Source: a virus
DNA length: 42,525 bases
Direction: 5' to 3' (one strand)
Virus record (IMG/VR): IMGVR_UViG_3300013286_000002
Location: 1 to 42,525 of that record
Below the pieces are notes generated by a model that was given only the letters and a program-made list of their open reading frames with translations, did no database searches and was not told the DNA's origin. Positions within the stretch are counted from its first letter, which is position 1; the number at the start of each line of letters is the position of its first letter. Below are positions 13,805 through 24,317 of the stretch, piece after piece. Both the position numbers and the translations under genes were made by a program.

Positions 13805-16004
13805 GTTTGCCCAAAGGGACAAAGAAGAGCTAGAATCCGCCAAGAAAGAGATTGGCGAGCTTGGTGGCGATGCAGGGAAGCGTATTGGTGCGGCCCTTCG
13901 TGTAATGAAGACTGCCATTCAGCACGAGACAGAAAAGCTCAAATCATTGCAGGACGTTGCCCTTAAATCCCAGAAGAAAAAAGAATCATTCAGGGATAAG
14001 GTTACTGATAAAGAGATTTCAGCATCTAAAAAGCGTTTGGATTATTACAAGGCAAAGACAGAGGCAATGGAGTCCGTTAGGTCTATCCATGAAGAAACTA
14101 AAAAGGAAGAAGCCATACAACGCCAGATTGACGAAAAGACCGATAGGCTTGCTGGCATCCAAAAAGAACGTGGAGCTAGGGCTGATGTGGCTGTCGAGAA
14201 ACGCACTCAGCTAAAAGCCAAACTTGAGGATATTAATAACCAGATTAAGAAAAAAGGCAAGATTGAGTCTTTGATGAAACAGAAGGCTGAAGTTGAGCGT
14301 CTTATCAAAGAGGGGCCAAAGGAAAAGGAAGCCAAACAAGTAAAGCCAGTTAGCCCTGAAGAATCCGCATTGATTAAAGAAATCTCAGATTTAAAGGCAC
14401 AAGTTAAAGACACACCTTGGAAGCAGGAAGCCCTCAAGCAATCATCAATCAAGAACTATGCCGCTAGGCTGGATAGGTCTGCCGCTGAGTATGAGCGTAA
14501 GCTGGCTGAGAATGATTTCACTTCCAAACGCACTTATCGTGAGCAAATCAAGACTCCTGAGATTCTAGCAAAAGAGAAAAACCTTGATCGTTTGAAGAAC
14601 GAGGCAAGAAAGGCAGTTGAAAAGATTGAGTTTGAGAACAAAACAAATGTCCAGAAAGCACTTGATTTTGTAACAGATTTAAAGCGTTTTAGCATTCTTT
14701 CAAGCCCAAAATCCCTTGGAAAACTTTTGTTTGCAAGCGGTGAAGTTGCTTTAGCAAGAGGATTTACAGAGGGTGCTGGATATGCACTTAGGTTTATACC
14801 AATTGTCTCAAGGATTGCAGACGTAGCTCCTATGGAGGGTGGTCGAGCAAGTGAAGTTGGAACAGATGTTGCAAATTATTACAGGGGACTTTTAAAAGGA
14901 TTTACAAAAGAAGAATTCAAAAATATTTTCTCAGGAAAAGGATCATACCTTGATATTAAGTTTGGTAAAGATTCTGGAATACCAGACAGCATGATTCTAG
15001 GGTTTTTTGGAAGACTTCACGAATACATTAAAAATCCTACGCGTTTAGCCAACTATGAAATGGCATATCAGAGGTATTTGAACTGGGCAGAACGCCAGCC
15101 AGACACAGATATAAATTCTGATTCAGTAATTCAAAAAGCAGAGATTGAAGCATTTAAATATGCTAACAGATCCATTTTTAAAGAAGATAGAAATGTTGTA
15201 CAAATTTATCAAAATGCAATATCTCAATTAGAGAAATCAGATGGGTTTAGCGGAAAGGCACTAGCATTTGTTGCAAAACAAACATTGCCAATTGTTCGTA
15301 TTCCAACAAATATTATTGCTCAAACTTTTGAATATGCTTTTGGAACAATCCCTGCGGCAATTAAAATAACAAAAGCCGCAATTAAAGGAGTTGACACACT
15401 AAGCCCAGAAGAAGCCGATATTATTATGCGTCAGCTTAAAAACGGATCTGCTGGATTTGTAATGATGGCTGTTGGAGCTTTATTTGAGGATCAGATTGGT
15501 GGAGTTTATATTAGTGGAGAAGAAAAAGGAGATCAAGAATATGGAAGCATTGCTGGAATCCCTCGTGTGCTTCTTGAAAACCCATTATTTGCTTGTTTGC
15601 AACTTGGTGCTACTGCGTCTAGGTATTGGAAACGTCATGTTGAAGAACAAGCCCCTTGGTATGAAAATGGAGTAACTATAGCAAAGGGAGCCGCACTCGC
15701 ATCTCTTGGAGTGGTTTCTGAATCTCCTTTTATTAAATCTGTAGAGGATTTTGAGAAGATTTATAAATCAAGGGAGCGTTTGTCAGAGACGGTAGCAGAA
15801 ATTTATGCTCGCCCATTCATTCCAGCCGCACTTCAATATGTGGCTGATATGACAGATCTACAGCAACCAATTGACTGGAATAGCTGGCAAGATGTAACTT
15901 CAAATTTTATGTCTCCTAAACACAATGTAAGAAGCCCAGAAAATTTACTAGATGTATTTAAGCAGTCAATTCCTGTATTAAGAAAAGACGTACCACTACG
16001 ATAA
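13782..16004 (+). CDS. Giant polyvalent-like internal protein, C-terminal ORF
   Basis: The 740-residue product begins with a charged coiled coil (residues 5-280), followed by a region with hydrophobic helices (330-600). A segment near residue 500 with TLPIVRIPTNIIAQTFEYAFG recalls the LPD38-type domain found at the C-termini of large polyvalent phage proteins. ATG at 13782 lies inside the last 23 bases of the 1350-residue ORF in another frame. The ORF ends one base into the next gene. It may be a separate partner protein or the C-terminal half of a split or frameshifted protein of about 2080 residues. Confidence 0.6.
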   Translation: MTCFRANKFAQRDKEELESAKKEIGELGGDAGKRIGAALRVMKTAIQHETEKLKSLQDVALKSQKKKESFRDKVTDKEISASKKRLDYYKAKTEAMESVRSIHEETKKEEAIQRQIDEKTDRLAGIQKERGARADVAVEKRTQLKAKLEDINNQIKKKGKIESLMKQKAEVERLIKEGPKEKEAKQVKPVSPEESALIKEISDLKAQVKDTPWKQEALKQSSIKNYAARLDRSAAEYERKLAENDFTSKRTYREQIKTPEILAKEKNLDRLKNEARKAVEKIEFENKTNVQKALDFVTDLKRFSILSSPKSLGKLLFASGEVALARGFTEGAGYALRFIPIVSRIADVAPMEGGRASEVGTDVANYYRGLLKGFTKEEFKNIFSGKGSYLDIKFGKDSGIPDSMILGFFGRLHEYIKNPTRLANYEMAYQRYLNWAERQPDTDINSDSVIQKAEIEAFKYANRSIFKEDRNVVQIYQNAISQLEKSDGFSGKALAFVAKQTLPIVRIPTNIIAQTFEYAFGTIPAAIKITKAAIKGVDTLSPEEADIIMRQLKNGSAGFVMMAVGALFEDQIGGVYISGEEKGDQEYGSIAGIPRVLLENPLFACLQLGATASRYWKRHVEEQAPWYENGVTIAKGAALASLGVVSESPFIKSVEDFEKIYKSRERLSETVAEIYARPFIPAALQYVADMTDLQQPIDWNSWQDVTSNFMSPKHNVRSPENLLDVFKQSIPVLRKDVPLR

Positions 16005-17437
16005 TGGCAACTAAAAAAGCAGAAGGAACACCTCGCTTCCCACACCCACCCCTTGAAACAGGAGTGGCTCAGTATCCCACTCCCCTTGTACCCAATTACA
16101 ATGATAAGACTGGTGGATGGAACCTTAATGAACAAGGACATATCATCCTTGTTGAGAAGGTTAGTATTGAGAAGGGTAGCTTTAATCCACAACCTTTAGA
16201 TGGTTCAGTAACCTACACAGGAAGAGACGCAAATAAATGGCCTTCCACCCTGTATCTTGTAGCTGAAAAGCCAACACCAGATGGAGAATTTATTTATCGT
16301 TATTGGGCAAATGATAGATCACTTTCTTCACAGAATCTATGGAACTATGGAATTGAATATAGTTCTAATAATCCAGATTATCCAATCACATCAAGAACAT
16401 ATATTGTTCCACGATCTCAGTATTCACCTATTGGATTAGGGAATTCTGATCCTATTTTTGGAGGTAATCAAAAGATTGCACAACAAAAGATGCTGGAGCT
16501 TCCAGAAGATAACCCACTATATTCTCGTTATGTAGCCGTCCAAAGAGTTTATGAAAGCATTCCCGGCCCTTTAATTAGTGGCATCAACGCCTCTGCTGAG
16601 TTTGGCCCATCAAATATTACTAGCCAAGTAGTTACAGCTGGATCATCAGTTTCTGCTGATTTCAAGACTATAAAAGCAGAGGTAAGCCCTGTTGACTCTG
16701 TTAAATCTAATCTTCAAAAGGTTGAATACCAATCAGTAAATACTCTTACTGGCTATCAATACGACGAGTTCTTTGAAACTAATTTAACAATAACAAAAGA
16801 GTTAATTGATGTCACTACTGGTGCTTCGGGCCATAGCAATGGAATTTTAAGCTACAAGGACGATCCAGTTAACTACTATCAAAAGCAACGCACGATAGTA
16901 AGAACTTCTTCACTTCCTCCTACTAGGGTTGAGTACAAGACTGCTGGGTATTCCACTCCGCAACTTATTTTTGGATTGAATGTATCAAATGCAAGTTTGT
17001 CAACCTTTGATTATAGAATTGCAATTACGCCTAGGACTAGGGCGGCTCAATCAAGGCTTACAATGCAGAGGATAACCACATCATTTCAGTACGGCCCTCC
17101 ATCTGCACCAAACCCAGAATCTCTTCTTTCTCCAGAATTAAAGAGAGTAGCATTTACTGGATATAATATCAATTTCGATTTAGGTGATGCTTTGTGTGAT
17201 GAGCTTACTGCTATTGAAGGTCAAAGTTTGGTAAACGTGAACGATTTGATGTTGGCTGGATTTATTGCTGGAAACCAACAGTTATATGTTTATGAAAGTC
17301 TGCATATTCCAGCTACTTCAATTACGGCAACTCAATATAATAATAAATTAAACACTTGGCAAATCACATCTTACGAACAAGAATATTACAAAGCTGGCAT
17401 TTGGGTTTCTAGGCAAGTTGAAACATATATTATCTAA
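16004..17437 (+). CDS. Virion structural protein, probably tail-related
   Basis: The 477-residue protein is beta-rich, with many Tyr, Ser, Thr, Asn and Pro residues, no signal peptide and no enzyme motif. Segments such as PSTLYLVAEKPTPDGEFIYRY and TAGYSTPQLIFGLNVS look like stacked beta strands of a tail or nozzle component. It follows the internal proteins and precedes fibre-type genes. Both ends overlap neighbours by one base. No family firmly recognised. Confidence 0.5.
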   Translation: MATKKAEGTPRFPHPPLETGVAQYPTPLVPNYNDKTGGWNLNEQGHIILVEKVSIEKGSFNPQPLDGSVTYTGRDANKWPSTLYLVAEKPTPDGEFIYRYWANDRSLSSQNLWNYGIEYSSNNPDYPITSRTYIVPRSQYSPIGLGNSDPIFGGNQKIAQQKMLELPEDNPLYSRYVAVQRVYESIPGPLISGINASAEFGPSNITSQVVTAGSSVSADFKTIKAEVSPVDSVKSNLQKVEYQSVNTLTGYQYDEFFETNLTITKELIDVTTGASGHSNGILSYKDDPVNYYQKQRTIVRTSSLPPTRVEYKTAGYSTPQLIFGLNVSNASLSTFDYRIAITPRTRAAQSRLTMQRITTSFQYGPPSAPNPESLLSPELKRVAFTGYNINFDLGDALCDELTAIEGQSLVNVNDLMLAGFIAGNQQLYVYESLHIPATSITATQYNNKLNTWQITSYEQEYYKAGIWVSRQVETYII

Positions 17438-17679
17438 TGGAATACTACGAACAAAGTAATGCTCCGCAATATTCCCCAGCATTTACTGGAGATGGAGCTT
17501 CCTCGCAATCTACGTCTTCAAAAGCATCTGTAGTTCAAACTCCAGCAAGAGGAAGTGGATTCTGGGCATACTCAAAAGGACAGGGAGGGGGAGGAGGCGG
17601 CACAATTTACACATTGCAAATATGCGTTAACGGATCTCCAATGAGCCTTGACGTATATGCGGCTGGTCAACCTTATTGA
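17437..17679 (+). CDS. Small virion protein with C-terminal tag shared with the collagen-like fibre
   Basis: The 80-residue protein has a Ser-rich N-terminal half, a GGGGGG linker, and the C-terminus QICVNGSPMSLDVYAAGQPY. The last 20 residues closely match the end of the 710-residue collagen-like protein ([19 protein letters not shown]). The shared tag suggests both proteins use the same docking or trimerisation surface. It may be a mini-fibre or fibre-attachment protein, which is inference. Confidence 0.55.
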   Translation: MEYYEQSNAPQYSPAFTGDGASSQSTSSKASVVQTPARGSGFWAYSKGQGGGGGGTIYTLQICVNGSPMSLDVYAAGQPY

Positions 17680-17681
17680 TT

Positions 17682-18449
17682 ATGGCTCAAATTAATTTTA
17701 TTCCACCTTTTTGTTTTGTACCAGTTGACCCTGATTTAGTGCCTCCTTTAGTGGGGTCTGGAACACATCATCCCCTTGGCTTAACTTTAAATGAACTATT
17801 TTATTTTGCGTTCAAGGTTAAATCCATATCAGTTAATGGATCAAGTATAGTTGGTGTTTCTACATCAATACTAAATGATTATAATGGAAATATTAATCCA
17901 ATTGATCCAAAAGATAGTGCTGGAACATTTGGAACAAGCGAAACAATTTTTCAAAAATCTAATCCTGTTTCAGAGCTTGATCTTGTTTGCAATCTTCCAT
18001 CCTATACCTATGTAGGAAATTGTAATATTTCAATAGATTTTAATTCAATATATATCTACAACGATCTTTATTATCCATATATTGTTATATCTTCTAAAAC
18101 CCATACATCTTTATTTTCTGATATTTCTGGAGCAATTTCAGAAGTAAATCTATTTTACTACAAACCACCATTTATGAGTTGGCCTCCTATTTCTTATACA
18201 GATAATGGGTCTAATTTATCTATAGATTTATTTGGAACTAGTTCAAAAACAATTTCAATGTATTTAAGAGGATTTGATTTTTTTGTATATATTGATAGTG
18301 CTATTGGTAGGTTTGTTGGTTCTCCATATTGTGATTTCTTTTACGCATACGATGTTTCGCAATATTATGGAAAAGGATATTCATTTTCTGCAACAGGTCA
18401 AACCACTATTGATCTTAGAGTTGATTCAACTTGGCCTTATAATCCTTGA
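17682..18449 (+). CDS. AT-rich hypothetical virion protein
   Basis: The 255-residue product is rich in Ile, Ser, Tyr, Phe and Asn, likely all-beta, and ends LRVDSTWPYNP. The coding sequence is markedly more AT-rich than the capsid gene, suggesting a separate origin. ATG at 17682 has the context GATTATGGC seen at several late genes. An in-frame TTG two codons upstream is possible. Fibre or tail-accessory role is likely from position. No family recognised. Confidence 0.5.
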   Translation: MAQINFIPPFCFVPVDPDLVPPLVGSGTHHPLGLTLNELFYFAFKVKSISVNGSSIVGVSTSILNDYNGNINPIDPKDSAGTFGTSETIFQKSNPVSELDLVCNLPSYTYVGNCNISIDFNSIYIYNDLYYPYIVISSKTHTSLFSDISGAISEVNLFYYKPPFMSWPPISYTDNGSNLSIDLFGTSSKTISMYLRGFDFFVYIDSAIGRFVGSPYCDFFYAYDVSQYYGKGYSFSATGQTTIDLRVDSTWPYNP

Positions 18450-18472
18450 CACAAGTTTTATCGTGCTATAGA
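18446..18472 (+). promoter_or_regulatory. Candidate promoter before glycosyltransferase
   Basis: TTGACA (18446-18451), 15-base spacer, TATAGA (18467-18472). The -35 overlaps the stop of the preceding gene. ATG is at 18487. The spacer is shorter than ideal, and a 17-base spacing would give TAGAAA. Confidence 0.45.
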
Positions 18473-18486
18473 AAGCACCCATTGAA

Positions 18487-19479
18487 ATGATTGTAGCAAT
18501 TTCCTATTACGATGGTGATGTTTTGCAGATGCGGCGTTGGGCATCTCATGTGGCGAAACTTGGATCTTATAAAAACCATAAGATTGTATTAGCTCCAGCC
18601 CACGGAGCAACCATAGACGGCATACAAGATGTGTTGTCACTTTGCTTTGGAGAGGTAATTGTGGAGCGTTGCCATCACACACAAACTGGGTGGCCTGTAA
18701 GTTGCAATCTGGCATTTGAGCAAGTTGCTTGGCTTGCATTTAGCAAACTAAAGGCTTCCTTCCTGTGGATGGAGCCAGATGCAGTCCCATTAAAGGCAAG
18801 CTGGATTGACGACATAGAGACCGCTTACAATTCCTGTGGAAAGCCATTCATGGGAGACTTTGTTCAGATCGCAGGAGTAATGCCAAATGGCGTGGATCAC
18901 ATGAGCGGGATTGCTGTGTATCATTGGAATATGCCAGCCCTTTCTCCTTCCATTTTTAACAACGTACAACTTGCTTGGGACATTGCATCAGCTCGTAATG
19001 TGGTGCATCAAATGGCTCGCACTAATCTTATTCATCACGATTGGGTTCCAGATAAGAAGTGGAGGCGTGATGTAGTAACTCCAGATTGCGTTAAAGAAGG
19101 GGCGGTGATATACCACCCTGACAAGAAAGGCGTTCTATTTAACGATAGTTTATCTCCGAATGGTACGCAGGGAGATCCTGCGGCGGGTGGCTCCTGTGAG
19201 AGCAAGCCTCATGAAACAAAGGAAACTAAACTTTCTCAAGGAACTCCAGAATCAGTAGATATGGCAATTAAAACTGCTATTGATGTGTTGTCGTTCCACT
19301 CAAACCTAGATGAAAAAAACAAAAAGAAAATTAGTAAATGGCTCATCGAAGCCAACCTCACCAAAGCCAAGAGTGCCGTCAAGCCTAGAAAGAAAGTTCG
19401 ATCTTCTGTGGGCAAGCGTGGGAGGCCCAGAGCTGGAGGTGGAATACCGATTCCATCCGACTCGCAAGTGGAGGTCTGA
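18487..19479 (+). CDS. Glycosyltransferase-like protein with basic C-terminal extension
   Basis: The 330-residue product has a GT-A-like N-terminal 210 residues. MIVAISYYDGD is the first strand, and FLWMEPDAVPLKASWIDDI (residues 92-110) has an EPD in the place of the usual DxD. KLGSYKNHKIVLAP and GDFVQIAGVM fit sugar-nucleotide transferase folds found in phages. The last 110 residues are Lys/Arg-rich and end with an AT-hook-like KRGRPRAGGG. The final 170 bases overlap the next gene in another frame, so part of this tail may be shaped by the overlap. Substrate unknown. It is distinct from the enzyme at 5912. Confidence 0.6.
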   Translation: MIVAISYYDGDVLQMRRWASHVAKLGSYKNHKIVLAPAHGATIDGIQDVLSLCFGEVIVERCHHTQTGWPVSCNLAFEQVAWLAFSKLKASFLWMEPDAVPLKASWIDDIETAYNSCGKPFMGDFVQIAGVMPNGVDHMSGIAVYHWNMPALSPSIFNNVQLAWDIASARNVVHQMARTNLIHHDWVPDKKWRRDVVTPDCVKEGAVIYHPDKKGVLFNDSLSPNGTQGDPAAGGSCESKPHETKETKLSQGTPESVDMAIKTAIDVLSFHSNLDEKNKKKISKWLIEANLTKAKSAVKPRKKVRSSVGKRGRPRAGGGIPIPSDSQVEV

Positions 19480-19699
19480 TTATGCTCACCATGAATCTCG
19501 CACTCTTATAGAGATTGAGGGTGGGGCTTGGGGTGGTCGTCATGCTAGAGGTGGAGGATTCCTTAAAGACGCTGAAAAGTATTGGGAGGCCGCAAAGCTA
19601 GGCTGGAGAGTAGTTCGATGGACAGCACCTCTTATTACGCAAGAAAACTGCGAGATATTAAAGGAAATGTTAAAAAAGCAATGGTACTCTAACGAATGA
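19310..19699 (+). CDS. PD-(D/E)XK-type endonuclease (DUF559/Vsr-like)
   Basis: The 129-residue protein has a family core: ERKFDLLW, EVEYRFHPTRKWRSDYA, then TLIEIEGG followed by H.RG.GF..DAEKY..A...GWRV.R. The Asp in RSDYA and the Glu pair in IEIEGG are the expected metal-binding residues of the PD-(D/E)XK fold. This small phage nuclease family occurs widely and may act as a Holliday-junction or nicking enzyme, or in DNA degradation. That role is inferred from the family. It overlaps the glycosyltransferase by 170 bases in another frame, and the catalytic core begins inside the overlap. Confidence 0.75.
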   Translation: MKKTKRKLVNGSSKPTSPKPRVPSSLERKFDLLWASVGGPELEVEYRFHPTRKWRSDYAHHESRTLIEIEGGAWGGRHARGGGFLKDAEKYWEAAKLGWRVVRWTAPLITQENCEILKEMLKKQWYSNE

Positions 19700-19924
19700 A
19701 ATAGCACATTTATTAAGGAAGAAGTATTTTTCCTGTTGACCAATACATTGGTTTTATTGTAAGGCAAGGTTAGCTGAAACTGGCCTTGCCAGCGAAAGGA
19801 TAGCCACCCTTCAAAATTGGGCGTAATTATGGAGCCTAGCCCGATCCAAAATTAAGTTAGATGTTACCAATTATGGCAATATCTAAATAACCCAAAAATT
19901 TAACCAATAATTTTATAAACTACT
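19700..19924 (+). promoter_or_regulatory. Structured leader of the capsid gene
   Basis: A promoter-like TTGACC at 19736-19741 has a TATTGT at 19755 but a short spacer. Downstream, a hairpin GGCAAGG+TTAG / CTGG+CCTTGCC at 19763-19790 can form 11 pairs including two G-U, and ATTGGGC (19816-19822) pairs with GCCCGAT (19839-19845). Two mini-ORFs of eight and nine codons with AT-rich starts follow. The capsid ATG at 19925 has no Shine-Dalgarno. The length and folding suggest a leader that tunes stability or translation of the most abundant virion protein. Confidence 0.45.
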
Positions 19925-21097
19925 ATGGCTATCGCCTGTTCCACAGTTAATGACCTTTTCCAGCGTGAAACTGGTCGCTTCAGCGTTGACATTCAGCAAC
20001 GCTATCAAGTCGAGTCCCCTTGGGGCCGTCTAACCCGTGTTGGCAAGTTCCCCCTCGGAATGGGTACTTCGCTCAACGAAATCACAGTTGAGCGTGTTCT
20101 CTCTGGCTCTTTTGAGTCGGATTGGAGCTACGTCTCTACTTCTAATGGCACTTCCTCTTCTGGTTGCGTCCCTGCTACTAACGATCTCCAATTCGGCGAG
20201 AGCGTTCGTAACTGGAATCTCCAGACTAAGAGCTATCAGACCCCTTGCATTTGCTTGGACGATCTGAAGACCTCGTTCCAAATCGAGTCTCAGGTTTCCA
20301 AGACGGTTGAGCAACTCACACAGTTGACCAAGACGGTTCTAGATAACCGCCGCCGTCAGGAGTATCTCCGTTTGGTTCCTAAGATCCAATCTGGATACAA
20401 CACCGAGTATAGCGGTGCGTTGAACACCGTTCCAGTCCCCACTACCCAGCTCTCACAGGATCAACTCGATGTTGTCCGTGTTCAGCTTATCCGTGATGGT
20501 GCTGGTCACAACCCACTCGGTCGTGAGAATGGTGCGGCAGTCCTCGGACTGATCACCAGCCCTGAGACGAGCCGTCAGCTCCTCCGCAACAATAGCGATC
20601 TCCGTCAGGATATTCGTTATGCGATGCCTTCGGAGCTTGTTCAGCCCCTTGGTGTGGATCGTAGCTTCGGTGGATACTATCACCTCGCAGATTTCGAGGT
20701 TCCTCGTTTCACCTACTCCAATGGCTCATATACTCAGATCTATCCATTCGTTCAGACCATCACCAATGGTCAGAGCGTTTGGACTCCGAACCCTGCGTAC
20801 AATGTTGCTCCAATTGAAGCCGCATACATCTTCCACCCCGATGTGTATGAGGAAGCAGTCCAGCAAGTTGGGCCGAACATCCCCGGAGCCGCCTTTGAGG
20901 ATTATCCGTATTACTACAGCGGTCAGTTTTTCTGGCTGAACATCCGTGATACGGTTAATAACCCTCTTGGCAAGATCGGGCGTTGGCTCGCAATCTTCCA
21001 GAGCGGAAGCCGTCCTCTCCAGCCTTGGTTGGGTCGTGTGATCCTGCACAAGCGTTGCCCTAACGACTTCGTTGCCGCCGCTTGCACGAACAGCTAA
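19925..21097 (+). CDS. Probable major capsid protein
   Basis: The 390-residue protein has features expected of a capsid subunit. It lacks membrane or enzyme motifs, it is rich in beta segments, and near the C-terminus it has FHPDVYEEAVQQVGPN followed by a long conserved-looking tail with RPLQPWLGRVILHKRCP. Codon choice differs from its neighbours: CGT, CTC, GAC, AAG and ATC dominate, as in very highly expressed genes. It has its own long leader and is followed by a strong terminator, giving a monocistronic unit. HK97 fold is assumed, not shown. The alternative is another abundant virion protein. Confidence 0.7.
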   Translation: MAIACSTVNDLFQRETGRFSVDIQQRYQVESPWGRLTRVGKFPLGMGTSLNEITVERVLSGSFESDWSYVSTSNGTSSSGCVPATNDLQFGESVRNWNLQTKSYQTPCICLDDLKTSFQIESQVSKTVEQLTQLTKTVLDNRRRQEYLRLVPKIQSGYNTEYSGALNTVPVPTTQLSQDQLDVVRVQLIRDGAGHNPLGRENGAAVLGLITSPETSRQLLRNNSDLRQDIRYAMPSELVQPLGVDRSFGGYYHLADFEVPRFTYSNGSYTQIYPFVQTITNGQSVWTPNPAYNVAPIEAAYIFHPDVYEEAVQQVGPNIPGAAFEDYPYYYSGQFFWLNIRDTVNNPLGKIGRWLAIFQSGSRPLQPWLGRVILHKRCPNDFVAAACTNS

Positions 21098-21118
21098 TAG
21101 CTGATTAGTTAATCAAGA

Positions 21119-21155
21119 AAGCCCCGCTGGAGAAATCTAGTGGGGCTTTTCTTTT
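21119..21155 (+). terminator. Intrinsic terminator after the capsid gene
   Basis: AAGCCCCGCT (21119-21128) pairs with AGTGGGGCTT (21139-21148) over 10 bp including one G-U, loop GGAGAAATCT, followed by TTCTTTT. A clear factor-independent terminator. Confidence 0.9.
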
Positions 21156-21161
21156 AATCAA

Positions 21162-21190
21162 TTGACACTATTTTAGAAAAAAACTATTGT
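21162..21190 (+). promoter_or_regulatory. Strong sigma70-type promoter for the fibre genes
   Basis: Perfect TTGACA (21162-21167), 17-base spacer, TATTGT (21185-21190). The ATG at 21198 begins seven bases after the -10 element, so the start of transcription should fall at or next to the start codon. It lies right after the capsid terminator. Confidence 0.8.
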
Positions 21191-21197
21191 ACCAACT

Positions 21198-21543
21198 ATG
21201 TCTGCCGCCACATATAACATAACAGAGCTTGATGCTGGCTCTGATTATACGTTGAATTTGCAGTTAAAGGATTCTTCCAATAATCCTATAAATATTACTG
21301 GAGCAACAATATATTCCAACATCAGACAAGACTGGAATTATCCAGTTTGGAGAACTTTTATTGTTACTATTACAAATGCATCAAGCGGTGAATTTTCTTT
21401 GTTTCTAGCTGGAGCTTCTACTGATGGATTTACACCAGCACCTCAAAACTTGCCATACAAGTATGATGTGTTGTTAGTTAAAACAGACGGAACAAGAACT
21501 CGTGTTTTACAGGGAGACGTTAACATTTCTCCAGCCATAAGCC

Positions 21544-21554
<11 letters not shown>
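21198..21554 (+). CDS. BppU-like baseplate or fibre-adaptor protein
   Basis: The 118-residue protein has the small beta-sandwich pattern of BppU N-terminal-type phage proteins: [20 protein letters not shown], then [12 protein letters not shown], then [20 protein letters not shown] near the end. Such domains attach receptor-binding proteins to the tail. It directly precedes and slightly overlaps the collagen-like fibre gene, which supports an adaptor role. The probable mRNA start is at or near its ATG. Confidence 0.6.
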
Positions 21555-23676
<2,122 letters not shown>

Positions 23677-23678
23677 TT

Positions 23679-23735
23679 ATGACAATAGATGCTAGGCCAC
23701 CAGCAAAACCAACAACTCCACCAGTCAAGAAATAA
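23679..23735 (+). CDS. Possible 18-residue Pro-rich peptide
   Basis: ATG at 23679 opens MTIDARPPAKPTTPPVKK and then TAA. The start has the TAATTATG context shared with annotated late genes and lies two bases after the fibre stop. It is very short, so coding status is uncertain. Confidence 0.3.
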   Translation: MTIDARPPAKPTTPPVKK

Positions 23736-23740
23736 ACCTC

Positions 23741-23770
23741 TTGACCGCAATGTAGCGATGTGTGAATAAT
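23741..23770 (+). promoter_or_regulatory. Sigma70-type promoter
   Basis: TTGACC (23741-23746), 18-base spacer, AATAAT (23765-23770). The ATG at 23778 is seven bases after the -10, the same geometry as the promoter at 21162. Confidence 0.65.
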
Positions 23771-23777
23771 CCCGATT

Positions 23778-24083
23778 ATGGCTCTTATTTTTACCATTCC
23801 CAAAGATTATTCCGCTCCTGAAGGTGTTAAGGAGGGCAAAGAGTTTTCAGAAATTGCCACCTTCAAGTTTGACGGAAAAGACATGATGCTTCTTACCATC
23901 GGTCAGGACAAAACACCTATCCTTAATAAAGATGTTAAAGAGGAGAAGGCAGATAAGCCAAAGGGAGCAAAAGACGCAATCAAAGAACAGCTTGGTGCTA
24001 TGGAAGACAAGAAGGGCAAGGCTTCGATGGAAGACACGGAAAGCCCTGAAGAGGACGCATCACCAGAAGAGGAGCAAGACTAA
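23778..24083 (+). CDS. Small acidic protein
   Basis: The 101-residue protein has a folded-looking N-terminal half (LIFTIPKDYSAPEGVKEGKE) and a C-terminal half that is nearly all Lys, Glu, Asp and Ala (ASMEDTESPEEDASPEEEQD). The second half should be disordered. It could be a capsid-decorating or chaperone-type protein, but there is no family evidence. Its promoter suggests independent late expression. Confidence 0.6.
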   Translation: MALIFTIPKDYSAPEGVKEGKEFSEIATFKFDGKDMMLLTIGQDKTPILNKDVKEEKADKPKGAKDAIKEQLGAMEDKKGKASMEDTESPEEDASPEEEQD

Positions 24084-24086
24084 TTT

Positions 24087-24317
24087 ATGAGCCGCACATT
24101 TAACCCAGTAGCTTCTTCCACCCATGATGGGATGGACATCACCCTTTGCCGAATCCTAGAAGCCACAAGCGGAACTGGATACGACTACGCATTTTCTAAC
24201 TATGTTGCCGCTGATAAGCCAGGTACTGTTGTTATCAGTCACAATGGAGTGATTGTGAGTACACTCACCCTCTCCTACGATGGGTCGAACAACCTCACCT
24301 CCATCGTCCGTAGCTAA
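24087..24317 (+). CDS. Hypothetical small virion protein
   Basis: The 76-residue product is rich in Ser, Thr, Asn and Val with a beta pattern (AADKPGTVVISHNGVIV). It overlaps the next start by one base and follows the acidic protein by three bases. Probably structural and linked to the fibre gene that follows. No family recognised. Confidence 0.55.
   Translation: MSRTFNPVASSTHDGMDITLCRILEATSGTGYDYAFSNYVAADKPGTVVISHNGVIVSTLTLSYDGSNNLTSIVRS

Noticed and set aside
18487-19479. KRGRPRAGGG as a functional AT-hook DNA-binding motif
   Set aside because: It lies in the segment overlapping the nuclease gene in another frame, so the basic composition may be incidental.
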